DNA from: Gnetum montanum
Lineage: Eukaryota; Streptophyta; Gnetopsida; Gnetales; Gnetaceae
Assembly: GCA_015680685.1 (NCBI GenBank)
Contig: MNCI01027046.1
Coordinates: 355,712 to 419,711 of the forward strand
Direction of reading: 5' to 3'
Length of the DNA: 64,000 nt
The position numbers and the translations under genes are program-made. Under the pieces are notes generated by a model. It saw only the letters and a list, made by a program, of their open reading frames with translations. It was not told where the DNA came from and made no database searches. Of the stretch, positions 1 to 10,779 are shown piece after piece. The stretch's first letter is position 1. The number at the start of each line of letters is the position of its first letter.

Positions 1-96
1 AGGTGCCACAACTAGTCCATCTGTGGAGTTCGACCAGATCGCGCGTGCGATGCTCGTTTCGTATGGTTGAGTGTAGGGGTACCTCGCCACTCATCA
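1..96 (+). repeat. 3' end of a Ty3/gypsy LTR, cut by the window edge
   Basis: The sequence matches the last ~100 bp of the solo LTR at 13,550-14,416, including the terminal TCATCA at 91-96. The bases after 96 do not look like a primer binding site, so this is a 3' LTR or solo LTR rather than a 5' LTR. The start lies outside the window. Confidence 0.8.
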
Positions 97-187
97 CCAG
101 TGGAGCATTACACTTAGTTTCTTTACTTAGGCATTTTCCTTAGGTTAATTTTCACTTCTTTAATATGTTTACTTTAGCTTAGTTTTT

Positions 188-688
188 CACATTTCTTAAG
201 TACTTTACCTTTCTCAAGTTCATTAGTAAGGTGAAAAGAATACGACTAGTTTTGAGCATTAGGTGTAATCGTTTAGTATACCAGAAGTGGCTTCACTTGA
301 TTCGCTCAGTAGTGAACTCACTTGGTAATCCCAGTAATGGTTACATGAGCCCAAGAAATGTACAACAATCTAGGAACAGATGCTCATTACCATTGGATGG
401 AATAGATTTATATTCATGTTATTGTTTAGATTTAGATTTTACTCTCATCCTTTCATTATGAATATACTTAGGAGTAATATGAGCCTATAACATCATAATA
501 TTATATACATAACTAAGAGTTAAACCATACAACTTGCACTTCACTAACTCAAGGTGAGAAGACAATGATCATAAACCAACTATCAAGCACTAGCATAGTT
601 ACATTGTCTATCCATAGATTACGATATGGTCACACGTGAATGCTTGTGACTTGTATGGTGAAGTGTTGGAATACCTAGTCACTCATCA
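188..688 (+). repeat. Diverged LTR of the same gypsy superfamily
   Basis: The order of short motifs follows the U5 half of the solo LTR at 13,550-14,416: CTTGGTAATCCCAGTAATGG near 323-342, then a motif like ACAACAATCTAGG, then a 3' end at 683-688 (TCATCA). Identity is low and the left limit is approximate. The stretch 97-187 between it and the previous LTR end shows nothing recognisable. Confidence 0.55.
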
Positions 689-689
689 C

Positions 690-1005
690 TTATAATCCAA
701 GAAAATTGTTGATTTATCCCATCATGCTCATTTTGAATTCATGCCACATAATCTTAGCAAATTGTTTGCATACATATTGATTAGCAGCTTCAAAAATAAT
801 ATCATCCACATAAATTTGAATTACTAAGATATTGATATCATAGGTCATGATAAACAAAGTAGGATCAGTAGTATCTTTAACAAATTTATTATCAATAAGA
901 AACTTAGATAATATTTCACACCAAGCATGTGGAGCTTGCTTTAGCCCACATAAAACCTTTTTCCATCTATAAACATAATTAGAAAAATAATAAATATGAA
1001 AGGAG
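690..1005 (-). pseudogene. Ty1/copia reverse transcriptase fragment
   Basis: Read on the - strand it encodes a run with VYRWKKVLCGLKQAPHAW, the copia RT signature (usually LYGLKQAPRAW), and further on the catalytic box YVDDIIF followed by FKMSMMG. Only this central part of RT is present. The frame is lost after FKMSMMG and the upstream part merges into LINE sequence near 1,010. It is an isolated, dead fragment with no LTRs that can be assigned to it. Confidence 0.8.
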
Positions 1006-1019
1006 ACATAAACAACAAA

Positions 1020-1395
1020 ATAATGTGGCAAAAATGTGAATGCTTATATGGATGTTGAATCTCACCAAAAGAGATAAACTCCTAATATAGACATTAGAGG
1101 AAGACTTGGAGTAGCTTTTATTTTAGATAAGTTATAGGAATGATTGCCTAAATGATTTAGACACATAAAAAGGAGATCAATCAATGAGCCTAAAAAAAAA
1201 AAACTATATCATTGTTTTAAGAAAGCCACCAAAAGGAATACTAAAAAAGACATGGGAAAAGACAATTGAAGGTGATTTGAAGAAATTGCAAATAAACAAA
1301 GATCTAACTCTTCATAGAAGTGAATGATAAAAAAGAACTCATGTAGTTAACCCCATTTTGTTGGGACAAGGTTAGGATGGTGATTATTTATCATT
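1020..1395 (+). mobile_element. RTE-type LINE 3' end fragment
   Basis: This is homologous to 11,660-12,335 and 12,355-13,210. It carries the decayed C-terminal reading frame of plant RTE-type LINE polymerases (a run like KKTWEKTIEGDLKKLQINKD) and ends with the same 3' tail: a CCCCATTTTGTTGGGACAAG block followed by a short GAT-rich run. Reading frames are broken. Confidence 0.65.
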
Positions 1396-1600
1396 ATTAT
1401 GAATAAATTAACAAAAGAAATACAAAATGAAATCCCTTAGCTTGTACTATTTGCAAATGATATTATTGTTGTTACAATTCTACCATAACGTTGAGCAAAT
1501 GCTATAAAAAGTATTAAAATTGAAAATTTTCAAGTATGCTAAAGGTATTTTTGATATATCATAATATATCTTAATCAAGTTTAGAACTATATATCTTGGA
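1396..1600 (+). mobile_element. RTE-type LINE RT fragment
   Basis: Translation gives an NEIP..LLVLFANDIIVV-like run with one stop. It corresponds to the FADDIVLV catalytic box of RTE reverse transcriptases and matches the copy near 12,360-12,480. It sits directly after the tail of the preceding LINE fragment, so it comes from a second, separately truncated copy. Confidence 0.5.
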
Positions 1601-1781
1601 GTATTTTTATGTTTTATTCTTGGAACGAAGTCTCTATCATGGAAAATCGAGCAAGGTTATTAAGCTTGAGAAGGTTCAAAGGAAAAACAATTTTTTATCA
1701 TTTGCTTGAAGTTCACTTAAATGTCATGCCGTCCGGTAAGGTATTAGGACCCGCAAAGGCAGCAATAAACCGCAAACGTAG

Positions 1782-1810
1782 AAACCCTAGTTAGGTCTCG
1801 TGAGTGGGCT
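1782..1810 (+). promoter_or_regulatory. Telo-box and site II motif of the RPS25 promoter
   Basis: AAACCCTA lies at 1,782-1,789 and TGGGCT at 1,805-1,810, about 125-150 bp before the start codon. Telo-boxes next to site II motifs (TGGGCY, bound by TCP factors) are known features of plant ribosomal protein promoters. A second telo-like AACCCTAAA lies in intron 1 at 2,092-2,100. The pairing is seen; that it regulates this gene is inferred. Confidence 0.6.
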
Positions 1811-1932
1811 GTTGTAATATCTTGTTATACCGTGTTTCCAGATTGCCTTGCCTGGCCTGGCATAGACTCTACTTTCTCGGATTCGTTGCGCTAGGGTATC
1901 TGGCTTCCGGGAGATCTGTGTGATATGCGATA

Positions 1933-3054
1933 ATGGTGAGTGGCTTTGTCTCTGACCTGCAAGTTTTGGTTTCGATTTTCTCTTTTCTTCTCTCGATTCC
2001 GCTGTTTTACAATGGCGCTGTTGATTTTTTTTCCGGATGTAGCGATAACATCGAAATAACGCAGAGCAGAAGTTGTTCAATGTTGATTTTTAACCCTAAA
2101 TTTGGAGCGAAGTTTGTTTTCTTTAATCTGAGAGGCGTAGGAAAAGAGAGATGATTGAATATCGGTTCTGTCGTTGAGTTTTAGGAGGTAATTTGTTTTG
2201 TTAATTTTCTTTTTGGTTTTGTTTTGCAGGCTCCGAAGAAGGAAAAGGCTCCTCCGTCTTCAAAACCTGCCAAGTCCGGAGGAGGGAAGCAAAAGAAGAA
2301 GGTAAGTTATGGTTTGAGTTGACATGCATTTTTAATTGTAGAATATGTTTGAATCGGTTTTTGTCCGAACTTTTTGCGTAGAAATGGAGGCAAAAAGTTG
2401 CTGATTTTCCTTATTTTCCTTGGATATTTGTGCTTAGAAATGGAGTAAGGGAAAGCAAAAGGAGAAGGTAAACAACATGGTGTTGTTCGACCAAGCAACT
2501 TATGATAAACTTCTTTCTGAGGTTCCCAAGTACAAACTTATTACACCATCTATTTTGTCCGATCGTCTTAGGGTAAGCAATTCATCTTACAATAGTAAAT
2601 GTCAGATTAATGGAAAACATCAAATATCACTGTACGATTGTCAAATCATTTTTTATTTTTGAACTAGTTTGGGTTTCCGGCAGATTGCATCCTTGGGCAT
2701 TATGGATTTCAATTCATTTGCACTTTTGGGTTTCACTTAATAGCTCATCTCAGCAATAGGCTTTTTAATCGATTGATTGTTTTTAAATTGTAATATACTA
2801 ATTTTTGTAATTGATTGCTTAGATATATTTTTAGCTTAACATATTATTGTTTTGTTTTTGACTGTCTTTTCAAATGTGGAAATTGACTGAGTTTTAGGAG
2901 TCAGGTATAATTTTAGTTTTTCAAATTGCAATCATTGCAGATTAATGGATCACTTGCCCGCAAGGCTATCAAGGATCTGATGGCTAGGGGTTCGATTAGG
3001 ATGATCTCTGCACATTCAAGCCAGCAGATATACACAAGAGCAACCAACACCTGA
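1933..3054 (+). CDS. RPS25: 40S ribosomal protein S25 (eS25), four exons
   Basis: Exons by GT-AG junctions and continuous frame: 1,933-1,935 (ATG only), 2,230-2,301, 2,438-2,572 and 2,941-3,054, giving 107 aa against about 108 in other plants. The product is a small-subunit ribosomal protein acting in cytoplasmic translation, placed at the subunit head and needed for several IRES-type initiations in other eukaryotes. The N-terminus ([18 protein letters not shown]) is the usual basic tail. The core with [20 protein letters not shown], then [28 protein letters not shown] and the C-terminal [10 protein letters not shown] are near-identical to known plant S25. All introns fall between codons. The first exon holds only the start codon, so any start prediction that skips it will lose the N-terminus. 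No frame damage is visible, so the gene looks functional. Promoter motifs lie at 1,782-1,810. Confidence 0.96.
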
Positions 3055-4135
3055 GCTTGAGTTGTTTTGCATAGATTTGTTTCCCATTATTAGTTACCAG
3101 TTAGATAAATGGAACAATTAAGAAATCAGAGTTTTAACATCGTATTATTATGGTGTGAAGATATTTTTTGTCTTCGATTTATGTGACATTGGGTTTTGTT
3201 CTAATTTACATGGGTGAAATATTCACTAAAAAGTTGTGGTTTTCTTCATTCTTCAAAGGAATAGAGGAATAGTGTTTTGATGCAATTTAATTGATGTTGT
3301 AGCATATGAGACAATAGATGGTTGATACCAAGTAATCTTTTTCATCTGACTATGTGCAACCGCTTATTAAAAATTCTTCAGAGCAACAGAATTTTCTTAG
3401 GGAATAATTCCCATAATAATTATATGTATTTTTAAAAGGTTCTCACGCAAGTCAAGTCCTTGGAAAGAAGTGTTTTGTTGTATTGAAGCAAACCTTGATT
3501 GTGTTATTAAAAAGTGCTTAAGGTACTTAACATCAATTTGTTGTTGCTTGCTAATTTTGTAACTTAGTTGATCATCAAGTTTCAATACTGAAGTTTTCAA
3601 CTGCTATTTACCTTTAACATATTAAAAAATATGAAGGAAATCCACTAAGGTGAGGCGGCTATGGCCGCTATTAAGGAAAAATAGGAGGAATGGAGAAAAC
3701 ACCGACCTTGAAAATCTTAAGAAGAATACAACGACGTTCAAGTATTAGATCTGCCAGCTAGCAATACGATTATAATTTCAATGTCAACAAAGTTCATCTG
3801 CAAGGTAGCAATATGGTTATAATTATTTATTTTCTTTCCTTGACAAAGTTTAACCCACTACTAATTGGTCTCGAGGCCAAGAAAAGTTACAATTTCATGT
3901 TACAGATTCTTCTAGCGGACAAATGCAGCTTACACATTATGCAGATTCATACCCTGGATTAAAAAAAAATCTGAGTATATGGATAATAAGAAAAGGGGTT
4001 ATTTATAGGTAAATATTGACATTTTAACTGCTCATTTCACTTATCTGATTCATTATTATAAGAAACCTCAATTTAAAAAAATATGGGGTTGGTAAAATGC
4101 AACATTATGAACAAGTGGTAACATTTTTAATTTGG
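3055..4135. other. Intergenic, no gene seen
   Basis: RPS25 3' flank followed by AT-rich sequence. I see no coding run with family resemblance, no RNA gene and no clear transposon end. Confidence 0.5.
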
Positions 4136-4497
4136 AAAGTCTCCCAATAATAATACATAGCTTGATGCTTAGCTTATTGTCTTGTCACTCAAAAGTTCTT
4201 CCAGTGATAGATGGCTTGACGGTGAGCTACCCACAATAATAATACATAGCTTGATGCTTAGCTTATTGTCTTGTCACTCAAAAGTGCTTAGCTTATTGTC
4301 TTGTCATTCAAAAGCTTTTCCAGTGATAGATGGCATGGTGTCATTCAAAAGTTTTTCCAGTGATAGATGGCATGGCTTGACTGTGAGCTACCCACTTGAA
4401 CTACCTATCACTAAGCTTATTGTCTTGTCACTCAAAAGTTCTTCCAGTGATAGATGGCTTGATTGTGAGCTACCCACTTGAACTACCTATCACTAAG
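4136..4497 (+). repeat. Irregular minisatellite-like tandem repeat
   Basis: Two modules alternate. CTTATTGTCTTGTCACTCAA (with small variants) occurs near 4,172, 4,262, 4,290 and 4,415. TTCCAGTGATAGATGG occurs near 4,198, 4,317, 4,354 and 4,442. A third element, AACTACCTATCACTAAG, occurs near 4,399 and 4,481. Unit length is irregular, which suggests repeated slippage or unequal exchange. The short ORFs across it are by-products of the repeat. Confidence 0.8.
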
Positions 4498-5682
4498 GAT
4501 ACATGTAGTCGTCTATTGTTACCAGGAACCAAGATATGCACAAGCCAGAAAAACTTTTTATGCTGTAAAATAGCTTATGAACGTTACGGGTAAAAAATGT
4601 AAATTTGTTATGATAAATGAAAAGAAAGCTTTCATCATTTTTCTGTGGTTGCCCCAGCTAAACCATGCAAACTTCAGCCCTTTGCAAGATTGACCTAAAT
4701 CATACAAGGGAGTCTCCAGTTTGATGGTATTCAGTTGTGTCAAGCATAAAACACGTACTAAATTTGCGCCAGTTAGTCTCTGTTTTCTTATTTGAAGTAT
4801 TTGGCCAGACAATACCATTGTCAAGGGATCAATCAACAGAAATTTTAAAAGGTGGTCAATATTTCAACAGTTTTTGATAAGCAATTAGTGAACAGTGGCT
4901 AATGGATCTTTAATTGTAAATTTTCAAGCTATGTTTAACTGTCTTTCTGCCTGCGAAAGGCACAAATGACAAATCATATACTCCCTGCGGCAACAAGTTA
5001 TGTTGCTAAGCCTCTTAGATTTCCTGAACTTGTCGTTATAGAACCTGCTTCTTCGGACTTCTCACCGCTACTATGGAAACCATCCTGCCTGCTAGCAGCA
5101 CATATATACGACTGGAATCGTGACTCCGCTGCAGGTTTGTGGCATCTGAATTTTGGAAGAATGTGCTTACTGGGGCACTACTTAATCCTGCTACAAGATG
5201 ACACAGCTTTGTATAATCAGTTTTCTCGCCATGAAAACGGAGCAGAAGAAGTTATAGCCATTTGCATCAGCGTCAACGTTTGCGTCCGTTCTAATCATGG
5301 GACACTACTTGTGGCTACTAAAATACAAAAACAAAATCCATATGCTTTACCGTATAAATATAGGATCGTCTCAAAGATTGTTACCTCCTGCTCAACTTTT
5401 ATGGTATTCATAATAGGACTTTTGTCCCACAAGCACATAACCTTTATTTTTTTAAATGATGTTGGTAAGATTTCCTAGTTTCACATTGCCTGCACTATTC
5501 CTCGTGTGCCAATGGACCATCGAATTGTTGGAGGTTGTATCATGAATGAAAGATAGTCATTTGTTTGATAAGCATAGGAGGATGTCTAGAATAGAAACTA
5601 TAGAAATCGCTTGATTTTTCAACCAAAAAATATTAGCAATAAACATTCACATGGGTTTGCAAGTAAATAAGTGCATTGCAAA
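4498..5682 (+). other. Intergenic; one 170-codon ORF of unknown meaning (4,966-5,478)
   Basis: The only long open frame runs 4,966-5,478. Its translation is not recognised, has no low-complexity bias typical of chance ORFs in AT-rich DNA, and includes WKPSCLLAAHIYDWNRD. There is no flanking splice or promoter evidence. It could be a relic exon, a transposon remnant or chance. I do not call a gene. Confidence 0.2.
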
Positions 5683-6007
5683 TGTTAGAGATGTGAAGAG
5701 AAGATAAAATTTGTAGTTGATTGGTGTTGAACTTTACTTTTGTGTGTTTAGTTTTAGAATTTTCTAAAATATGAAAAGAAAAGTTAAGATATCTAAAACT
5801 TGTTGTAAAAGGAAAATTGAAGACATGTCTAAGATAATTATTGCTTGCTTACATTATTGTAACCTTGGATGTTGCTATTTAAATTAGTTGTGGGTTAAGT
5901 TGTTTTTCTGTTTATCTCCCTTATTTCTCTCACTTTGTTGGTAATATTTTGCTCTTTTGGTAATATTTCCAAATAATTATTTTTGCACAACACATAATTT
6001 GTTAACA
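5683..6007 (+). repeat. 5' LTR of the copia-type element
   Basis: It aligns with 10,780-11,248 at both ends but lacks about 150 bp that are present in the 3' LTR between roughly 10,990 and 11,120. It is followed by the PBS-like sequence at 6,010. Confidence 0.75.
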
Positions 6008-6330
6008 AGTGGTATTGAATTGCAAGGTTAAGTTGTGCAATATTCATTGTTGGTTGAGCACAAAAAGATTTTATAGGGTGGTTTGGATTTGCATATTGTT
6101 TCTCTATTTTAGTGTAGATTATTTTAGTGGGAGTGGTGTGTACAAGATGGTAAAAATGTCTTGTTTTTGTTCTCATTGATGATGAAACAAATATATAAAA
6201 AAGAGATCAACATGCTAACACTATCATAAGATTGGACATGTAAAAAGGGATTTCTCTATTTTGAGACATCATGATGGTGTCTCTTGGATTTGTTGTTGTT
6301 GAAGAGACATTTTATTATTATGTTAGAGTG

Positions 6331-6790
6331 TGATGAGTGATGAGGTACCCCTACACTCAACCATACGAATACAAGCGTTCACGCACGATTCGGTTGAACT
6401 CCATGGACAAGCTAGTTGTGGTATCTAGATTATTACATGTTGATCGCAATTCACTATCTTCCCACTGAACTAGTATTTGCTTTGTCACGTATGGTTTAGT
6501 TCAGAGTGAGGTGTATGATGTAGACCTAAACTAGTGCTACTCCTAGAGGCAATGGAAAATAACTTTGTTTTAGTTAAGAGGGAGTGGGAGAAGAAAATCT
6601 AAGCTTTTATGTGTGATGAGCATCTATCCTTAATCATCCGTACACATCTTGGACCTCGTGTACTACTGTTGGGCTTACCAAGTGTATATTACTTGAGCGC
6701 TCCTAGATATGCTGCTCGATTACCAAGTGGTTACACTTCAATGTTCGTGATTAAGTCATACTCATTCCACATTTAACAACATGAATAGTA
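6331..6790 (-). repeat. Truncated 3' LTR of the nested gypsy element
   Basis: It aligns closely with 9,591-10,050 and then diverges after GAATAGTAAA. The U3 part with the TATA box is missing. Confidence 0.75.
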
Positions 6791-7353
6791 AATTACAATG
6801 AGCAATGAAGTGCGTAGAAGGTATAAAATGATGTGGTGGTGATGTGCAATGAGTGTAAATTACAAAGGTTATGCAAGTGGATCCTCCCTAAAGTAGGTTC
6901 CTACTTATGATGCCCTTATGTAACCATCCTAAAAATGTCCATAGGCACTAGAAGGGTGAAATGTAATCCACACTAGTTACACAAAACACACACATGTAGA
7001 TACCACCGCGATGAGATATGAATTCAATACTACACAAGACACAAGTCACAAATACATGAACAGCAAGATGAAGTGAATTGTAGAAGGGATTGCAGAGATT
7101 GGGACATGAGGTAATTGACCCAGGGCACAATGAATCTTGAGTGTAGAGCGTGATTAATGTGTTATTATCCTGTTGCTCCAAAATCAAGACCAAATCCATT
7201 CCTTCGATTAGTGACATTGCATTGTTTCATCCAAACCATTGGGTGTCTTTGGATGTGGTGGTTGAAATGTATCCAAATTGGGGTTCACACACTTGATTAA
7301 AGTTGACATAGTGGGCCAAGTTATAAGATGTGGTTAATTGATAAGGGGTTGAC

Positions 7354-7558
7354 NCACTTCATTGCTCATTGTAATTTACTATTCATGTTGTTAAATGTGG
7401 AATGAGTATGACTTAATCACGAACATTGAAGTGTAACCACTTNGAGCTCGAGGGGGCAGATGCATCACAACGTTGAACTTGTGCTGAGTTGGAGGATGCA
7501 NACTTGGTAAGCCCAACAGTAGTACACGAGGTCCAAGATGTGTACGGATGATTAAGGN
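7354..7558. other. N-bounded inverted blocks, probable assembly join
   Basis: Block 7,355-7,442 is an exact reverse complement of 6,725-6,812 (88 bp). Block 7,502-7,557 is an exact reverse complement of 6,628-6,683 (56 bp). Each block is bounded by single Ns (7,354, 7,443, 7,501, 7,558). Exact identity in an otherwise diverged element points to misplaced contig pieces. Confidence 0.75.
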
Positions 7559-7576
7559 ATGTCTTTTTCTATGGTC

Positions 7577-9457
7577 CTACCTAAAAAAAGGATGCTTTCG
7601 ACATTGTGGAAGGTTCCCACTACAATTGACAGTAGCAGCACAAGTAATGTTCATGGGTTGATGTTGTGGTGCAAAACCTTCTAGCACAACTGGTGGTGAT
7701 GTAAAAGGAGGTGAATGATGAGAATATTGAGGGTGAAGAGAAGTGTAAGAAACATGAGGTGGTGATCTTGTTGGAGAGGACATGGGTTGATAGTACTCAG
7801 GAGAATGATAATGATGTGGTGAAATAGAGGATGTTGACCCAATTGGGGAAATAGGATGCTGAATATAATAAGCACTTAGGTTCGGATGGTAGGAAAGGTG
7901 TGACGAGTCTAACGGTGGCCTTCCCCACGACTAGGGTTTTTTCCATTGCAGTTGAACTTAGTATTTCTGTACGAGATCTAGATGTAACATTCCTTTCCAA
8001 TGCTCATGTAAATGTGACAAGATTGGACATTGGCCTTTGGGGTGATCGTACAGGCAACTATTACATTGATACATATGATTGATAGTTGAGTTCTTATACT
8101 TATTCTCTTCAACCCTTCTTTCCGATTGTCTAGTGGTGTTCTATCCTATTTCTTGGTTTGTCATGGTTCTTCCTCTAATAATGTTGGCATATTCTCCACA
8201 TCTTTCATGTACCCAGTTCGTCATCTTATTGATCTTTACCTCAGTTTCATCTAGTGATTGTAGGATTGGCAAAAATGATTCCACCTCCTTGAAGTGAGTT
8301 GATTTCTCCTCTTCATGATCATGGACCCTTGCTAAGTTGAGATTTTGATCCTATTGAGAACTTTTAACATTCTCTTATTTAGCTATTTCTCCTTCTTCTT
8401 TTGCTACCCATTGGATAAGCTCTTGGAATTGGTGGGTCCATAGCTCATATAGTTGACCTGGGGCATACATCCCTAGGATCTCCCTTGTTTCATTATGAAG
8501 CCCATCCATGATGTGGTACATTAGCCTTTTCTCAGAGAACCCATGGCCTGGGCAATTGTTTAACAATGAATAGTATCTTTCCAAGGCCATGTCCAAGGTT
8601 TTATGTTACCCTTGTTTCTACTCTTGGATTTGTCTCCTCAAGGGCAACATTCTTGCATAGGTTTGATATCTTTCATTGTAGAGTTCTACCATTGTTGGCC
8701 AACTGTGAATTGATTTTGGCTTTAAGGGCCTGTACCATACTTTTGCTTGGCCAACAAGTGTCATAGGAAAGAGCTTAAGTTTTTGCCACCCACTATTAAT
8801 ATTGTTCCATACACAAGCATCTTGGAAGGCTTGTTAATGACATTGTGGATCTAAATCATAGCCTCCTAAAAACTTGGGAAAGTTATTTAAATCAAGCTTG
8901 GGGAGACAGCTTTTCTTATGATGCCTGTGGGATATTTGAATAGCCTCTTGTATATGCATTAGGCTCTTAGTGGCCAATAGGGGCTCATCGTCACTAGGTA
9001 GGTTATGAATTTGCGAGTTGGGACGATGTTGTCTTTGTTCATGTTGGCATTTCTGACTTTGCTTGTGGGCTTGATTTTTATTTCTACGTCGACCCCTTGA
9101 AAGACGGTCATCCATGTCATGACTTGACGTTGAAGGAGCAGAGGAGGAGAAAGAACTGGAAGACTCGTCATGACTTTTGTAAGTCTTCTAATCATCCGTG
9201 GATAGATTCTTGTTAACTATTGAGAAGGTCCTAGGCCTTACGGGCCCCCTCGTTCTATGGGATGTCCCATCCTCACTAGAGGTGCTAGAGTTGGATGACA
9301 AGAGTCCTTGAGTACCGTTGGTGTGCTCATGATCATAGGAGACCCTTGCATAGGATTGAGTACTCATAACTTCATCTTCATCATCATATATTTCATTGGT
9401 TCACCAATGAATTGCCTCACTAGTTGTGGCGTGGTCATAGTCTTGTGAGAGAGACAT
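7577..9457 (-). pseudogene. gag remnant of the nested gypsy element
   Basis: An ATG at 9,457 starts a short frame (MSLSQDYDHATTSEAIHW) that stops at once. Further pieces in other frames are KLDLNNFPKFLGGYDLDPQ near 8,840-8,900, which matches the gag core (N.+FP.F.G.Y...P), and YYSLLNNCPGHGFSEKRLMY with IMDGLHNETRE near 8,490-8,600. A proline/histidine-rich C-terminal part lies at 7,577-8,000. Multiple frameshifts and stops make it non-coding. The order on the - strand agrees with the gag genes of the two larger elements in this window. Confidence 0.65.
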
Positions 9458-9572
9458 TATTGTGAATCATGTGTGACTTAGTTAAAATTAATTTCTTTTC
9501 TAAAAGATATATTGTGAATACTTTGTTACAGCAATCTTGTATGATATAACTAATTTAGATAACTAGCACCAT

Positions 9573-9590
9573 CCCTGGCAATGACGCCAA
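9573..9590 (-). other. Primer binding site of the nested gypsy element
   Basis: On the - strand, TTGGCGTCATTGCCAGGG directly follows the LTR end. It differs in two positions from the TTGGCGCCGTTGCCGGGG type that Athila elements use with tRNA-Asp. Confidence 0.75.
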
Positions 9591-10486
9591 TGATGAGTGG
9601 TGAGGTACCCCTACACTCAACCATACAAATATGAGCGTTCACGCATGATCCGGTCGAACTCCATAGACAGACTAGTTGTGGTATCTAGATCGTTACACGT
9701 TGATCGTAGTTCACTATCTTCCCTCTTGGACTAGTATTTGCTTTGTCACGTATGGTTTAGTCCAGAGTGAGGTGTATGATGTAGGCCTAAACTAGTGCTA
9801 CTCCTAGAGGCAATGGAAAATAACTTTGTTTTAGTTAAGGGGGAGTGGGAGAAGAGAATCTAAGTTAGCCTAAGTGTGATGAGCATCCGTCCTTAATCAT
9901 CCGTACACATCTTGGACCTCGTGTACTACTTTTGGGCTTACCAAGTTTATATTACTTGAGCGCTCCTAGATACGCTACTTGGTTACCAAGTAGTTACACT
10001 TCAATGTTTGTGATTAAGTCATACTCATTCCACATTTAACAACATGAATAGTAAATGATGGTAAAGAAATATTAACTAAGGAAATAACAAATAACAACAA
10101 TTAACAATAACAATTAAACAATTAAAACTAAATGAATGCTGCAATGATGAAGTAATCTCGATCTTTATTGCTGATCATGTGCATGTCCAAGTACGTCACA
10201 CTTAAATAAAGGTTTTGTACAATTACAAGCATCACATTGCAAGCTTGCACTTGGGAAAAAAATCTAACTCCTACGGAAACAAACTGCAAGAGCTTTGTTA
10301 TAACTTGAACATAAGATGCCTAAATGCGGCAGGTGTATGCATATTTATAGCAGAACATGAACTCTGTGTTGATGAGGCCATGTCAATGTGTGTAAAGATG
10401 CATTGACGAGATCACGTTGATGCAGCTACGTTGACGAGGCTTCGTCGATGCAGCCCAGTCGACGTTGTCCACTGGATGCTTCATAA
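9591..10486 (-). repeat. 5' LTR of the nested gypsy element
   Basis: The LTR is 896 bp. On the - strand it has a TATA box (CTATAAATAT, at 10,341-10,350), an AATAAAGATCGAG polyadenylation signal near 10,160-10,172, and ends CCACTCATCA. Its U3 carries repeated TCGATGCA/TTGACGAGG-like units (10,395-10,465) instead of the GATATC units of other copies. Confidence 0.85.
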
Positions 10487-10779
10487 AAGTGTAAGTTGCA
10501 AATCTCTTTAGTTTTGTTCAAGTTTTGTGTTAGCATGTGTTATGGTTTTTTGGGATAGTATTTGTTAATGTTGGTGTAATGCTATCTCATGTGGTTTTGG
10601 CTTGAGGAGGCTTGATTTGTTAAGATGTTTTATGCAGAGATGCTCCTCAGAGAGTTGTGTGTGCACTTGTGATTTTTTGGCATGGTATGTTGTGCAAAGC
10701 ATGACGTATTGATTGAATTGATTGATGAAGCTGTTCCAACTTATTTTTCATTAGAGTGATTTTTCTTCAAGTGGGAGAT

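Larger units (their letters stand above)
6331..10486 (-). mobile_element. Deleted Athila-type Ty3/gypsy element, nested in the copia element
   Basis: The left end at 6,331 starts TGATGAGTGA and the right end is at 10,486. Flanks are GAGTG (6,326-6,330) and AAGTG (10,487-10,491), a 5-bp duplication with one mismatch. The 5' LTR (right side) is complete, followed on the - strand by a PBS and gag remnants. PR, RT, RNase H and integrase are absent. The 3' LTR on the left follows the family only to about 6,790 and then passes into sequence like the 3' spacer of the element at 50,097-63,104. Four Ns at 7,354-7,558 show that the middle is poorly assembled, so the missing pol may be a real deletion or an assembly loss. 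Confidence 0.75.

Noticed and set aside
4966-5478. 170-codon ORF as a gene
   Set aside because: No family resemblance, no promoter or splice context, and it lies in transposon-rich DNA. Kept only as an unexplained open frame.
6628-7557. Long inverted repeat as a possible hairpin or MITE
   Set aside because: The arms are exact copies bounded by Ns inside diverged LTR sequence, so an assembly join is the simpler explanation.
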